Origin: Candidatus Regiella insecticola LSR1
GTDB lineage: Bacteria > Pseudomonadota > Gammaproteobacteria > Enterobacterales > Enterobacteriaceae
NCBI RefSeq assembly: GCF_000143625.1
Contig: NZ_GL379591.1
Span: forward strand, 1-64,000
DNA: 64,000 nucleotides
Reading direction: 5' to 3'
A model generated the notes under the pieces. The model saw only the letters and a program-made list of their open reading frames with translations, did no database searches and was not told the DNA's origin. The position numbers and the translations under genes are program-made. Position 1 is the stretch's first letter. Each line of letters begins with the position of its first letter. This document shows positions 31,732 to 41,810 of the stretch, piece after piece.

Positions 31732-32319
31732 ATGGATTTTAGCTACTTAGTAACACGCACTCTGTTTTTTACAGCACTGATATTAAGCGCTAGCTATCCT
31801 GTTTATAGCAATACAGACATAACAGATCCAACAATCAATAAAAAAACTCCATGGCAAAAGCTAAAAAATAACATCGCTTTAACCTGGAATGCACCTGATA
31901 ATGAACTTTATATCCCTCTAAACGCCTGGCACAACCGTTGGGCCTATGATAAAGAAAAAATTAGCAATTATAATGAAAGAGCATGGGGGATTGGCTATGG
32001 CAAGTATCGTTATGATCAAAATGATAACTGGCATGCCTTATATGCCATGATTTTTATGGATTCACATACTAAGCCTCAACCTATTGTCGGCTATGGTTAC
32101 CAGAAAATGTGGATACCAAAGAAAAGAAATCAGTGGCGTTTTGGTATCGGATTCACTGCCAGCATTACCGCTCGACATGAATACCATTATCTGCCATTAC
32201 CACTAGCATTACCTCTTTTTTCTATTGAATATAATAGAATTGTATTGCAGAGCACTTATCTTCCATCGCCTTATAACGAAGGAAATGTTTTGTTTACTTG
32301 GATACGCTGGCAATTTTAA
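31732..32319 (+). CDS. pagP: Lipid A palmitoyltransferase PagP
   Basis: An outer-membrane enzyme that moves palmitate from phospholipid to lipid A, strengthening the envelope against antimicrobial peptides. The 195-residue protein has a signal peptide (about 1-26, ending VYS), an N-terminal amphipathic helix and an eight-stranded barrel ending WIRWQF. Catalytic residues are recognisable: His in NAWHNRWAYDKEK, and Asp-Ser in LYAMIFMDSH. Length and frame are intact. Retention of PagP in an otherwise decaying genome is compatible with exposure to host immune peptides (inference). Confidence 0.95.
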   Translation: MDFSYLVTRTLFFTALILSASYPVYSNTDITDPTINKKTPWQKLKNNIALTWNAPDNELYIPLNAWHNRWAYDKEKISNYNERAWGIGYGKYRYDQNDNWHALYAMIFMDSHTKPQPIVGYGYQKMWIPKKRNQWRFGIGFTASITARHEYHYLPLPLALPLFSIEYNRIVLQSTYLPSPYNEGNVLFTWIRWQF

Positions 32320-32344
32320 TCATGTATAAACAACAAAAAATAAT

Positions 32345-32485
32345 AGACCTCTTTCGAAACCGCAGTTCGTTATGCAAAGTCAAGGCGCCCGGCGCACAGC
32401 AACCTTCGTTGCCATAAGTACATGAAGATTGCGCACACCGGGCAACGCAGGATCCGTGTCACGCAATAGGTTTCGAAAGAGGTTT
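32345..32485 (-). mobile_element. IS-related MITE, copy 2
   Basis: 141 bp with ends AGACCTCTTTCGAAACC, flanked by AAT on both sides. It separates pagP and pheP. Confidence 0.88.
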
Positions 32486-32586
32486 AATGACTAAAGAGCC
32501 CAGTAGCAATATTAAGCTCTAGATATTACTAAATAGAAAAAGCTTTACACTATGCCAAATCAGATTTTTTATTAACGGATAAAGCT

Positions 32587-33939
32587 TTATTGTACTTTCT
32601 TCTTGTCAGTAAAAAGCAACCCCACAGTACAGCTAGCCATAATGGTATCAACAATACTGAAATACGAATATTTTCGGTAGCGTACATAATCATCAAAATC
32701 AATGCTAAAAAAAAAACAGAAATAATTACCGTAAGGGTACAAAATCGCTTTAAAACTAGGCTCTATTCCTTCACGCATTTTCGCTTGGCGGAACTTCAGA
32801 TGCGCCAAACAAATCATCACCCAGTTAACCACTAACGTCGACACCACTAAAGATATTAGCAATATGAATGCTTCGCTTGGAAATATATAATTAATTAACA
32901 CACAAACGGAGGTAATCAAAGCTGAAAAAAAAACGGATAAAACAGGGACGCCTCGCTTATTCAACTTAGCTAAAGCTCTGGGTGCATCGCCTCGTAAAGC
33001 AAGGCTAAACAACATTCGACTATTGCAGTAAACACCGCTGTTATAAACCGATAACGCTGCGGTCAAAACAACCATATTCAATACTGTCGCCACCCAATAA
33101 CTATCTAATGAATGAAATATCATCACGAAAGGGCTAGCTCCCTCAGCCACACTACTCCAAGGATAAAGTGATAGCAGCACAGTTAATGAACCAATGTAAA
33201 AAACAAGAATACGGTAAACCACTTGATTAGTTGCTTTAGGAATACTAATACCAGGATTCTCTGCTTCTGCAGCAGTAATACCAACGAGTTCTAAACCACC
33301 AAAAGAAAACATAATAATAGCCATCGACATCACAAATCCATTGATACCATGTGGCATAAACCCGCCCTGATCCCATAAATTAGTGATAGATGCCATCGCG
33401 CCTCCCTTTCCTGACGCTAATAAATAACCGCCAAAAAAAATCATACCAAGGATAGCCACTATCTTAATGAGAGCAAACCAAAATTCCGTTTCACCATACA
33501 AACGTACACTGATTAAATTAATAGCATTAATCAGAATGAAAAATACAGCGACAGACACCCAAGTCGGTATTTCAGGCCACCAATATTGGATATACATCCC
33601 AACCGCGGTCAATTCAGCCATACCCACCAAGATAAACATGACCCAATAATTCCATCCTGATAAAAAACCAGCAAAATTGCCCCAATATTTGTAAGCAAAA
33701 TAGCTAAATGATCCAGATACCGGTTCGTCAACGACCATTTCGCCTAATTGGCGCATAATCAAAAAAGCAATCAATCCACCTATGGCATAACCCAAAATCA
33801 CTGAAGGCCCCGTCATCATAATGGTTTGTGTAATACCAAGAAATAATCCGCTACCGACAGCGCCCCCCAAAGCTATAAGTTGAATATGCCTATTTTTTAA
33901 TCCGCGCTTTAGTGTTAAATTTTGTAATTGCTGTTCCAT
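32587..33939 (-). pseudogene. pheP: Aromatic amino acid (phenylalanine) permease PheP, C-terminal frameshift
   Basis: An APC-family proton symporter for phenylalanine. The first about 395 residues (IQLIALGGAVGSGLFLG, FLIMRQLGEMVVDEPVSGSF, MFSFGGLELVGITAAEAENP) match PheP through transmembrane helix 10. At a T10 run (32707-32716, minus strand) the frame shifts, replacing the last two helices by a polar tail ending TDKKKVQ. The alternative frame reads LALILMIMYATENIRISVLL and LIPLWLAVLW, the expected helices 11-12. So one base in the run separates functional from altered protein. PheP is preferred over AroP on overall similarity. Confidence 0.85.
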
Positions 33940-33978
33940 GATATCCCTACTCCACGACTAACCAATAATACCGCCGAC

Positions 33979-34104
33979 TATAACCACAGTCCTTCAAGTT
34001 GCAGCGTCGCGGCCAGGATGTGAGACCGATGAGTGTGACATACTACGTGATTCGGTCTCACGCCCGCAGCCAACAACACGGCGGCTTCAAAGGTGAAGGG
34101 TATA
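33979..34104 (-). repeat. ERIC-like element, decayed left end
   Basis: Left end TATAACC, right end GGGTATA, core GTGAGACCGATGAG intact. Confidence 0.8.
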
Positions 34105-34487
34105 TATCAGTGATTTTTTTGCGCGCCTGCCTATGACGAAGAATTTTAACAATAACATCAACAATAGCTTTACTCTACTTGCATTACGATAATTGCCTTT
34201 GCTGTTAGTGAGATCAGCAGTATGACATCAATAATCATTTAGATTTATAATCCCCGCTAGCACTCAATTTAATGATCATTTTGACAAAGTATCAGCGAAC
34301 ACAAGAGATTTAGAACTAACTCTAAGGCAAAAAAGGCTCAACGTATTCATGTGCAGCCTGATATTCTATAAAAGAGTCCCTGTGTTTTTTCGCCTATTTA
34401 TCATCATTTGAGCGACACTAAAGAGGATTTCGAACAAATTTTAAGCAAAATTCAACCAAAATCATTTCAATAAGGCATAAGGGCGCC
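34105..34487. other. Intergenic region with repeat scraps
   Basis: No gene seen. Fragments resembling family E occur near 34287-34330 (AAGTATCAGCGAACACAAGAG) and 34407-34440 (GAGCGACACTAAAGAGGATTTCGAACA). Confidence 0.5.
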
Positions 34488-35284
34488 ATGAAAATTCCAA
34501 AACGAATCCAACCTCTGGTTGATGATGGCTTGGTTGATGAAGTCATCCGCCAATTAAAAAGCGGCAAAGAAGCAGAAGACCGTAGCTTCAAGCAAGCGGT
34601 GCAATATAAAGAAGGACGTAAAGTACGTAATAGCCGTAGTGCGCGCGCAATGGCGAAAGGTTCTAAATTTGGCCGTAAGCAACAAGAGAAAATTTGGCAA
34701 ACAGCTGAAGTCGATGCACTTTACGTATTAGCCAATTCCGGTGTGCGGGTTCCTCAACCCTATGGTTGCACTGATGGCGTTTTATTGATGGAACTCATTA
34801 CTGATGAAACCCCGGATTAGCCGCACCACGGTTGAGTGATGTTTCGCTGACCGAGGAAGAAGCGATAGTTGACTACCAAATGATACTTCAATCAGTAGTC
34901 CGCATGTTATGTGCTGGATTGATTCATGGTGATTTATCTGAATTTAATGTGTTGGTTGACGCTAATGGGCCAGTGATTATTGATTTACCTCAGGTAGTGA
35001 ATGCAGCTGCTAATAATCACGCCAAATCCATGCTAGAAAGGGATGTTAATAATTTAACACGTTTCTATGGCCAGTTTGCACCCCAACTGCTTGCTCGGCA
35101 AGATGCCAAAGAAATGTGGGCATTATATCAAGATGGAAAGTTATACCCCGAAACTCAACTAACAGGTTATTTTGTCGATAGCACTCCCACCGCTGATGTC
35201 GAGGGGCTGATGGACGAAATTAACGCCGTGATTGCTGAAAAAGAGGAGCAGCAACGTATATTAAAGTCACGTGATTACGATTAA
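34488..35284 (+). pseudogene. RIO-family serine kinase, deleted ATP lysine region and frameshift
   Basis: The sequence matches the bacterial RIO1-like kinase found in Yersinia, Serratia and Pseudomonas. The N-terminus reads MKIPKRIQPLVDDGLVDEVIRQLKSGKEAE and jumps directly to RSFKQAVQYKEGRKVRNSRSARAMAKGS, so about 22 residues containing the nucleotide-binding Lys segment are deleted in frame. At about 34808 a one-base loss in GAAACCCC stops the frame; restoring it reads TDENPGLAAPRLSDV and joins the second frame (34832-35284). That part keeps the catalytic loop LIHGDLSEFNVLVD and the metal site VIIDLPQ. Two independent lesions make this a pseudogene. The missing segment is from my memory of the family and should be confirmed by alignment. 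Confidence 0.85.
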
Positions 35285-35312
35285 ATTGTTATAAATTAAT
35301 TGCAAAAAATAA

Positions 35313-35348
35313 AATATGAGCGTGCTCTCTACTAAACACGCTCATATT
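35313..35348 (-). terminator. Terminator of the small operon at 35.4-36.2 kb
   Basis: 12-bp perfect arms AATATGAGCGTG / CACGCTCATATT with a 12-base loop. On the minus strand the hairpin is followed by a T-rich tract (TTATTTTTTGC), about 90 bases after the 35438 stop. Confidence 0.75.
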
Positions 35349-35437
35349 AAATGTTAAATTCCATTTATTTATTAATTTATCCCTGAATACTATAAAAATA
35401 ATAAGTTATTTAATTTTTATATTTTACAATAAACCTA

Positions 35438-35737
35438 TTAATCGCTAGAAGTGCCGCCACCAAAGATCCAATTAATAAAAAATTGGATAACTTGTGGCAC
35501 TACTACTTTCTCAAGATGATTGAATAATTTCATCCCTGCTCTCTCTAAAAAACCACCCGTTATTTTTATAAGATTATCGCTAATATTTAGAACAGTATTC
35601 ATTATACGAGATGCATTGCTATTCTCCTCTAAATGAGTAACCTCTTTTCCAGCAATGCTATTAATAGTCTCATTGATTTTATTTCCGATAACTGCACTTG
35701 CAACAGATGTTGCTATATTTGCACTAATTGCTGTCAT
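35438..35737 (-). CDS. Small protein, possible type III secretion client
   Basis: A 99-residue protein I do not recognise. It begins MTAISANIATSVASAVIGNK, a Ser/Thr/Ala/Ile-rich N-terminus of the kind often seen in type III secreted proteins. A helical middle (SNASRIMNTVLNISDNLIKITGGFLERAG) and a hydrophobic C-terminus (VVVPQVIQFFINWIFGGG) follow. It lies 60 bases downstream of a gene resembling a secretion chaperone, in the same orientation and before a terminator, so the two look like an operon. Such pairing is how type III effectors and their chaperones are commonly arranged. Its base composition is more AT-rich than neighbouring housekeeping genes. Function as effector or translocator is inference only. 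Confidence 0.65.
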   Translation of the reverse strand: MTAISANIATSVASAVIGNKINETINSIAGKEVTHLEENSNASRIMNTVLNISDNLIKITGGFLERAGMKLFNHLEKVVVPQVIQFFINWIFGGGTSSD

Positions 35738-35797
35738 ATTTCTTCTCCATAATATTATAATTAAAAAATATTATTAATAATGATATCCGACTCGTAA

Positions 35798-36241
35798 CTA
35801 ATTTTTGTAGCAATGTCTAATATCCATTAGCGCTCCCTTAGAAGATTTTTCTTTTTGTGTCATAGTACTCCCCATTAAAAGTTCATCACTAGAATAACTT
35901 AATAATTCAAGCTGTTGATACAATGTTTCTATGCTACTTTCATGAAGATCTTGTCGGTTCCATAATACCCAATCATTAGTATTATCTTCTTGACTTAAAA
36001 TAGGTTTCAGTAATACTTCGCTGAACATATTTTTCTGAAACAATGTAGCATGACAGTCAATTTTAGCTTGTTCAATATGAGCAAACATTAAGATTTTATT
36101 TTTTGGATATTCGGTAATATGGATCCCTTGTTCGCCAACTTTTAAACTAAAAATCCCTTCATTATTTTTAGGTTTTTCCAATGAAAAGCGCTGACATAAT
36201 TTTGTAATAGCATCCTGAAAATCATTAATCATACTCCTCAC
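35798..36241 (-). CDS. Putative CesT/SycE-like type III secretion chaperone
   Basis: 147 residues. The pattern ITKLCQRFSLEKPKNNEGIFSLKVGEQGIHITEYPKNKILMFAHI, an N-terminal helix then alternating strands with I/L at every other position, resembles the small acidic dimeric chaperones of type III effectors (CesT/SycE fold). The length is typical (110-170 residues). The C-terminal part is helical and ends with a short basic tail. The following gene could encode its client. No secretion apparatus genes occur in the window. The call rests on fold-like pattern and context, so moderate confidence only; the in-frame Met at residue 4 is an alternative start. Confidence 0.55.
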   Translation of the reverse strand: MRSMINDFQDAITKLCQRFSLEKPKNNEGIFSLKVGEQGIHITEYPKNKILMFAHIEQAKIDCHATLFQKNMFSEVLLKPILSQEDNTNDWVLWNRQDLHESSIETLYQQLELLSYSSDELLMGSTMTQKEKSSKGALMDIRHCYKN

Positions 36242-36527
36242 CTCTTGCTATAATTTATACATAAATATTAGTTTTTACTATCAAATATATTGACATTTTT
36301 TTGTTTTTTTATTCATAGTCCTTAGTTAATATAAAAAACCTGCCAACCATTAATTAATATTTTTATAAAACATAATAATAATTATTTTTTATCGTTATTC
36401 TATTATTTTATATTTTAATATTAAATATAATCAGTGACATCTGTACAATAGACGAATATGTTATTTTTATTAATAAAAAGTAATATCTGAATAAATAAAT
36501 CGATATCCAATACCATGATAATTTTAA
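36242..36527. other. AT-rich region upstream of the chaperone-like gene
   Basis: Long A/T runs, no ORF. It presumably carries the promoter of the operon; nothing specific can be assigned. Confidence 0.5.
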
Positions 36528-36606
36528 CAGGGAGAGGAGCACAGACAGTACAAATAGTACGGCAAGCGACGACAACACAGAATCAAATTAAAATGATTCA
36601 GCTATA
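36528..36606 (+). repeat. Family B repeat, right two thirds
   Basis: Matches 17935-18010 closely, ending AATGATTCAGCTATA. Confidence 0.72.
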
Positions 36607-36917
36607 CTACAAGCTAATTGCGGTAAGTCTCACACGTTGTATAACGTTGAAAATTACATCGTGCGTCACTTCTTTTTCGATAAGCGCCTGAAAAAATATT
36701 CAGACATCAATGAAAAATTAAAGCAGGAACAACATGAATGTTATCGGGCACTGCCCTCGTCTTCTGCTTCCTACGGAAAGAAATCGGGGAGGATTTTATA
36801 AAAAATTTAGCGGATAAGAGCTGCCAGTACCAGCCCCAAGCAAGTCAATGTACTTGCTTTAGAATGCGGCAAGCTCAATCCATTGCGGCCTAGCAGCCGT
36901 TGGGCTGGAATCGTTCA

Positions 36918-37034
36918 CTACCTCATAAAAGCTGTTGCATAAAGCGGATCTTTTGAGAAAAGGCTCATACTCGCAACAGCAGCTATACCCACAGCAACAA
37001 CAATACCTACACCTAATAACATTGATTTTATCAC
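36918..37034 (-). pseudogene. ycfJ: Remnant of ycfJ
   Basis: A 38-codon frame, from a GTG at 37034 (or ATG at 37022), reads KSMLLGVGIVVAVGIAAVAS then MSLFSKDPLYATAF. This aligns with the N-terminus of E. coli YcfJ (KSMLAGIGIGVAAALGVAAVAS...). It then stops. Downstream DNA to about 36790 has no convincing continuation. YcfJ is next to ndh in E. coli, which supports the identification. The remaining peptide is a membrane segment only. Confidence 0.75.
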
Positions 37035-37062
37035 GAGATAACCCGTTTTAAATTAACGCATT

Positions 37063-37172
37063 TATACCCTTCGCCTTTCAAGTGCGGAGCGTTGGCAGCG
37101 TTCACTCATCCTCTGTCATGTACCGATTCGATTGCTCGCCGCCTTGCCGTAACTCGAAATTCATTGGGTATA
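37063..37172 (+). repeat. ERIC-like element, second subtype, shortened
   Basis: Ends TATACCC and GGGTATA; core CTCATCCTCTGTCATGTACCGATTCG belongs to the second subtype. Confidence 0.82.
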
Positions 37173-37275
37173 AATCATGCCCTGTTGAAGTAAAACAATT
37201 ATAACAATAATATACAAAAATATAATAACAATAAAAATAATTAATTTGTTTTTTAAAATGCCTCATTTATAAAAA

Positions 37276-38580
37276 TTAATGTAATTTTAAACGAGGACGA
37301 ATAACCCGATTAATCCCCCCCACCAGCATCATCAAACTGGTCTGAATATAACCATGCAAGGCAACTTGATGCATACGATAAAGAGAAATATAAAAAATAC
37401 GCGCTAACCGCCCCTCTATCATCATTGAACCTCGCAGCAAATTACCCATCAAGCTACCGATAGTGGTAAATTTGGATAACGACACTAAAGAGCCATGATC
37501 TTTATATATATAAGGCTTTAATCCCCGCTCCGCTAACAAAGCTAAAATATTACGATAACAGTGACTCGCCATCTGGTGGGCAGATTGAGCCCGAGGAGGC
37601 ACAAACACACCGGTTGGCTGTGGGCAAGACGCACAATCGCCAATAGCAAAAATATTGGCGTCACGGGTCGTTTGTAACGTCGGTTCAACAACCAGCTGAT
37701 TAATGCGATTTGTTTCCAACCCTGCAATCTCTTTCATAAAATCCGGCGCTTTAATACCGGCCGCCCAAACCATGAGATCACCTTTAATTAATTGATTATC
37801 TTCGGTGTACAAACCCTCTCTATCAGCACGGGTAACCCTCGTTTGGGTTAATACATTCACTCCCAATTTAACCAATTCTTGCTGTGCGGACAAAGAAATA
37901 CGGGGAGGCAAAACAGGTAAAATACGCTCACCGGCCTCAACCAAAGTAACATTCAGCGCTTGGTGATCCAAACCTTCAAATCCATAACTGGTTAACTGTT
38001 TTACCGCATTATGTAATTCTGCCGACAACTCAACCCCGGTAGCCCCCCCTCCAACAATAGTGATATTAACTTTTTCTTTTTTCGCCTTTGTTGCTGAATA
38101 TTTCAAAAACAAATTTAACATTTGGCTATGAAAATGATGCGCTTGTTGTGAATTATCAAGAAAAATACAATGCTCTTTCACCCCTGGCGTAGCAAAATCA
38201 TTGGATACACTCCCCAATGCCATCACTAAAATATCATAGGATAATTTTCGCTCACCCACGAGAACATCACCTTGGGCGTCACAAATATCCGCTAATGTAA
38301 TATTGCACTGCTCCCGATCAATATCGGTTAAAGATCCAAATTGAAAATTGAAATAGTGGTTACGAGCATGTGCTAGGTAACTCAGGGCATCAACACCATC
38401 GTCCAAAGAGCCCGTTGCCACTTCATGTAGCAAAGGTTTCCACAAGTGACTTGGATTACGATCAACCAAAATAATTTGTGCTTTTTTGCTACGCCCCAGT
38501 TTATGACCTAAACGGGTAGCCAATTCTAATCCTCCTGCCCCTCCACCAATAATGACTATTTTTTTCTTAGGTACTATCAA
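37276..38580 (-). CDS. ndh: NADH dehydrogenase II (Ndh)
   Basis: A single-subunit, non-proton-pumping NADH:quinone oxidoreductase on the inner membrane. FAD-binding [14 protein letters not shown] is at the N-terminus, the NADH-binding [14 protein letters not shown] about residue 180, and FAIGDCASC further on; the C-terminus [12 protein letters not shown] matches the family. I place the start at the TTG at 38580, because GGGGAGGA lies 6 bases upstream. The ATG at 38595 overlaps that purine tract and has no ribosome binding site of its own. Start is therefore a judgement. The gene is full length. nagZ, thiK and ycfP, which lie between lpoB and ndh in E. coli, are gone. Confidence 0.95.
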   Translation of the reverse strand: MIVPKKKIVIIGGGAGGLELATRLGHKLGRSKKAQIILVDRNPSHLWKPLLHEVATGSLDDGVDALSYLAHARNHYFNFQFGSLTDIDREQCNITLADICDAQGDVLVGERKLSYDILVMALGSVSNDFATPGVKEHCIFLDNSQQAHHFHSQMLNLFLKYSATKAKKEKVNITIVGGGATGVELSAELHNAVKQLTSYGFEGLDHQALNVTLVEAGERILPVLPPRISLSAQQELVKLGVNVLTQTRVTRADREGLYTEDNQLIKGDLMVWAAGIKAPDFMKEIAGLETNRINQLVVEPTLQTTRDANIFAIGDCASCPQPTGVFVPPRAQSAHQMASHCYRNILALLAERGLKPYIYKDHGSLVSLSKFTTIGSLMGNLLRGSMMIEGRLARIFYISLYRMHQVALHGYIQTSLMMLVGGINRVIRPRLKLH

Positions 38581-38605
38581 AATAATCCTCCCCATTTAAA
38601 ATGCA

Positions 38606-39220
38606 TTAATGCCCGATAACGCCCTCACCTGACCAAAGAATTTCACCGGTTTCTACCAGCATCAATTGTATATCGATGGTCGGAGCTTTTACATTTCCTT
38701 TGATATCACTATAAAGTACATATTGAGCACCGACAGAACGCGCCAAACCAATGGCCTTAGTACGTGAGCCCAAACTATCATTTTCTGATAATCCGAGCTT
38801 TTTCTTAGCTGCTGCCAATTGATTCGCTGAAATTAGCACAAATTTTTTGTTTGAAGCCAGTTTTTGGTACAGTGCTTCGGTCGCCTTTGCACTCTGCAAT
38901 TGCCCGTTGGTACTATTTTTTACACTATCTAACAACAATACACTGCCTGCCACGACATTATTCACATTCAACATATTATCAACCAGAGGTTCGATACTGG
39001 CCGCCCAATTGAACACGCGCATTTTTGGCAATGGCGGCACCTTTTCCACCTCCGGGGGAGGCGCTGTCTCAGTCTCTGATTCTGATATGGAGGGTTTTAG
39101 CGGTTTGATAGTAACGGGAGGATGCGAAACATTTTGATGATGATCAGTATCTTGCTGCCATGAACACCCTATCAATGTCAATGTAATCAGACCAGATACT
39201 ATAAACCCATATCTTTTCAT
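38606..39220 (-). CDS. lpoB: Outer-membrane lipoprotein LpoB, activator of PBP1B
   Basis: LpoB reaches through the peptidoglycan to activate PBP1B. The ATG at 39220 begins MKRYGFIVSGLITLTLIGCSWQQ, with a lipobox LIGC (Cys at residue 19). A Pro-rich flexible linker (about 30-70) and the folded domain (VVAGSVLLLDSVKNSTNGQL, LGLSENDSLGSRTKAIGLAR, MLVETGEILWSG) follow. The open frame extends upstream into an ERIC-like repeat and is not part of the gene. Full length at 204 residues. Its position between hinT and ndh agrees with E. coli, minus ycfL. Confidence 0.94.
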   Translation of the reverse strand: MKRYGFIVSGLITLTLIGCSWQQDTDHHQNVSHPPVTIKPLKPSISESETETAPPPEVEKVPPLPKMRVFNWAASIEPLVDNMLNVNNVVAGSVLLLDSVKNSTNGQLQSAKATEALYQKLASNKKFVLISANQLAAAKKKLGLSENDSLGSRTKAIGLARSVGAQYVLYSDIKGNVKAPTIDIQLMLVETGEILWSGEGVIGH

Positions 39221-39253
39221 TAATCGCACTCCAATCAAAAACGTCAGCGACAT

Positions 39254-39378
39254 TATACCCAATGAATTTCGAGTTACGGCAAGGCGGCCAGGGCGACCGA
39301 CCGGTGAGCGTAGACAACTACGTGATTCGGCGAGCACCCGCAGACAACAAAGCCGTAACTTGAAAGGCGAAGGGTATA
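39254..39378 (-). repeat. ERIC-like element
   Basis: A complete copy between lpoB and hinT, where ycfL is expected. Confidence 0.88.
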
Positions 39379-39393
39379 TAGCTAAAATTCGCG

Positions 39394-39765
39394 TCACCTA
39401 GCTAGTGTTTTAGGAAGTTCACCCAACAAAGGGCCTAGTGGCTTACCACCCAGCAGATGCATGTGAAGATGGTAAATTTCTTGGCCGGCATCATCCTTAC
39501 AATTGACGATCAATCGATACCCCTTTTCGGCAATACCTTCTCTCTTAGCTATTTTAGTCGCAACCCACATCATGCGCCCCAAAATAATCTTATCTTCTTC
39601 AGCAACCTCATCTAGCGTAGGAATAGGTTTCCTAGGAACAATCAAAATATGGGTAGGGGCTTGGGGCTTACTATCACGGAATGCGGTTACCAAATTATCT
39701 TGATACACAATATCGGCAGGTATTTCACGGTGAATAATTTTACTAAAAATCGTTTCTTCAGTCAT
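39394..39765 (-). CDS. hinT: Purine nucleoside phosphoramidase HinT
   Basis: A HIT-family hydrolase of adenosine 5'-phosphoramidates. The HIT motif HLHMHLL (catalytic His in the middle) and [11 protein letters not shown] are present. The ATG at 39765 gives [23 protein letters not shown], the family start; the open frame to 39801 is discounted. 123 residues. The C-terminus GELPKTLAR differs from the usual short tail, probably lineage variation. It is in E. coli-like order between ptsG and lpoB. Confidence 0.94.
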   Translation of the reverse strand: MTEETIFSKIIHREIPADIVYQDNLVTAFRDSKPQAPTHILIVPRKPIPTLDEVAEEDKIILGRMMWVATKIAKREGIAEKGYRLIVNCKDDAGQEIYHLHMHLLGGKPLGPLLGELPKTLAR

Positions 39766-39814
39766 AGTTAATATTTCTTTGTAAATAGCGTAACGGCTCA
39801 AAGGGAATCGGCAC

Positions 39815-39935
39815 TATACCCTTCGCCTTTCAAGCCGCCGCGTTGTTGGCTACGGGGTTCCCGCCCTCATGGTATTAGGCTCATCGGTCTCACGCCCTTG
39901 ACCGCCTGGCGGCAACTTCGAGAGCTGTGGGTATA
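39815..39935 (+). repeat. ERIC-like element
   Basis: A complete copy between ptsG and hinT. Confidence 0.86.
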
Positions 39936-39941
39936 ACAAAA

Positions 39942-41375
39942 TCAATTATCACGAATATATTCATCCATATCCGTTTTTAAATTATCTGATTTAGTACCAA
40001 AAATAGCCTGCACTCCAGAGCCTGAAACTACAACACCAGCAGCGCCAAGCTTTTTCAAACCCGCTTGATCTACTTTAGTAATATCTTCCACACTGACACG
40101 TAAACGAGTAATACAGGCATCTAAGTTAAGAATATTTTTTTTACCACCAAAGGTGGCAACCAGCGCCGCGGACATTTCAGAGCCACTCCGCAACATTTGC
40201 TCATCCGATTCACTTTCACGACCGGGAGTTTTGAGATCTAATTTTACGATCAGCAAGCGAAAAATAATGTAATAAACGAAACCATAGCAAATACCAACTA
40301 AAGGAAATAACCAGATCCGACTGCTGTTACCGCTCAGTACGATAAAATCAATTAATCCATGAGAGAAACTCGTACCATCGCGCATGCCAAGTAAAATACA
40401 AATGGGGAAAGCTAACCCCGCTAAAATGGCATGAATCGCGTACAGAACCGGAGCCACAAACATAAAAGTGAATTCTATCGGTTCAGTGATACCCGTCAAA
40501 AATGCGGTGAGAGCGGCAGAAATCATGATGCCGCCGACTTTAGCTCGGTTTTCAGGTTTAGCGGAATGCCAAATTGCAATAGCAGCTGCGGGCAAACCAT
40601 ACATTTTAAATAAAAAGCCACCTGATAATTTCCCCGCCGTTGGATCACCGGCGATATAACGCGGAATATCACCATGAAATACCTGCCCAGCCGAATTAAT
40701 ATATTCTCCAATTTGCATTTGAAAAGGAACATTCCATATATGATGAAGACCGAAGGGAACCAGGGCACGTTCTACAACACCATAAATAGCAAACGCCGCT
40801 ACCGAATTCTGATAAGCAGCCCACTGTGAAAAAGTTTGTACCGCATTACCTATCGGTGGCCAAATGAAGGCCAATATCCCTCCTAATAAAATAGCCGAAA
40901 AACCAGAAATAATAGGGACAAAACGTTTACCGGCAAAAAATCCTAAGTATTCGGGTAATTTAATCCGATAAAAACGATTAAACATATAAGCGGCAACTGC
41001 ACCTGCTGCTATCCCACCTAACACCCCGGTATCAGCCAAACGCTTGCCAGAAATTTCATCCGCAGGCATATGCAAGATCAATGGCGCAATTACAGCTATG
41101 GTTTTCACCATAATGCCATAGGCCACAACAGCAGCTAAAGCCGAAACACCATCATTGTTAGTAAAACCTAATGCAACCCCGATAGCAAAAATTAATGGCA
41201 TGTTAGCAAATACGGAACCACCCGCTTCTGCCATGACGTGAGAGACTACCGCAGGTAACCAGCTAAAATCAGCGGAACCTACCCCCAATAAAATACCGGC
41301 GATAGGTAATACGGATACCGGTAGCATTAGCGATTTACCCACTTTTTGCAGGCTTGCAAATGCGTTTCTAAACAT
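39942..41375 (-). CDS. ptsG: Glucose-specific PTS enzyme IICB
   Basis: It imports and phosphorylates glucose. The membrane IIC domain (about 1-385) starts [31 protein letters not shown] and contains [16 protein letters not shown] linker and the IIB domain follow, with the phosphorylated Cys in [12 protein letters not shown]. 477 residues, full length and intact. In E. coli the mRNA is controlled by SgrS and by Mlc; I cannot identify those sites here. The gene stays in the tatD-ptsG-hinT order; fhuE is absent. Confidence 0.96.
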   Translation of the reverse strand: MFRNAFASLQKVGKSLMLPVSVLPIAGILLGVGSADFSWLPAVVSHVMAEAGGSVFANMPLIFAIGVALGFTNNDGVSALAAVVAYGIMVKTIAVIAPLILHMPADEISGKRLADTGVLGGIAAGAVAAYMFNRFYRIKLPEYLGFFAGKRFVPIISGFSAILLGGILAFIWPPIGNAVQTFSQWAAYQNSVAAFAIYGVVERALVPFGLHHIWNVPFQMQIGEYINSAGQVFHGDIPRYIAGDPTAGKLSGGFLFKMYGLPAAAIAIWHSAKPENRAKVGGIMISAALTAFLTGITEPIEFTFMFVAPVLYAIHAILAGLAFPICILLGMRDGTSFSHGLIDFIVLSGNSSRIWLFPLVGICYGFVYYIIFRLLIVKLDLKTPGRESESDEQMLRSGSEMSAALVATFGGKKNILNLDACITRLRVSVEDITKVDQAGLKKLGAAGVVVSGSGVQAIFGTKSDNLKTDMDEYIRDN

Positions 41376-41622
41376 AATGAAATATACTCCTGGTTAATAA
41401 TAAATAATTTTTTATTGTTTCTTATTCCTCGTTACAAAAACAGGTAATCCTTTACTAAACTGAGCATCTTTAGCGCTCTTTGGTTATTACGAAGAGTAAA
41501 ATAAATTGTCTTTTTAATGTTTGGTGATAATCACGTTTCTATAAACAAAGAAAAAAATTTCCAGGATTGGTATCGCTTTTTGTAATAAATTACAAATTAA
41601 TAGACTAATTTACGCCAAAGGA

Positions 41623-41745
41623 CATACGCCCAATGAATTTCGAGTTACGGCAAGGCGGCCAGGACGACCGACCGATGAGCGTAGATAGACCATGAGGCGA
41701 GCACCCGCAGACAACAAAGCCGTAACTTGAAAGGCGAAGGGTATA
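41623..41745 (-). repeat. ERIC-like element
   Basis: Near-complete; the left end is CATACGCCC instead of TATACCC. Confidence 0.85.
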
Positions 41746-41771
41746 AACACGTTATTAGGTTTAGTAATACA

Positions 41772-41792
41772 TTACGCCTTAAAAAGGCGTAA
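41772..41792 (-). terminator. Hairpin after tatD
   Basis: TTACGCCTT / AAGGCGTAA arms with a 3-base loop, 19 bases after the tatD stop. No strong T run, so the role is uncertain. Confidence 0.45.
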
Positions 41793-41810
41793 ATAGTAGT
41801 TACAAAAAAT

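Noticed and set aside
39221..39397. N-terminal extension of LpoB
   Set aside because: It is translated from an ERIC-like element; the lipoprotein signal begins at 39220.
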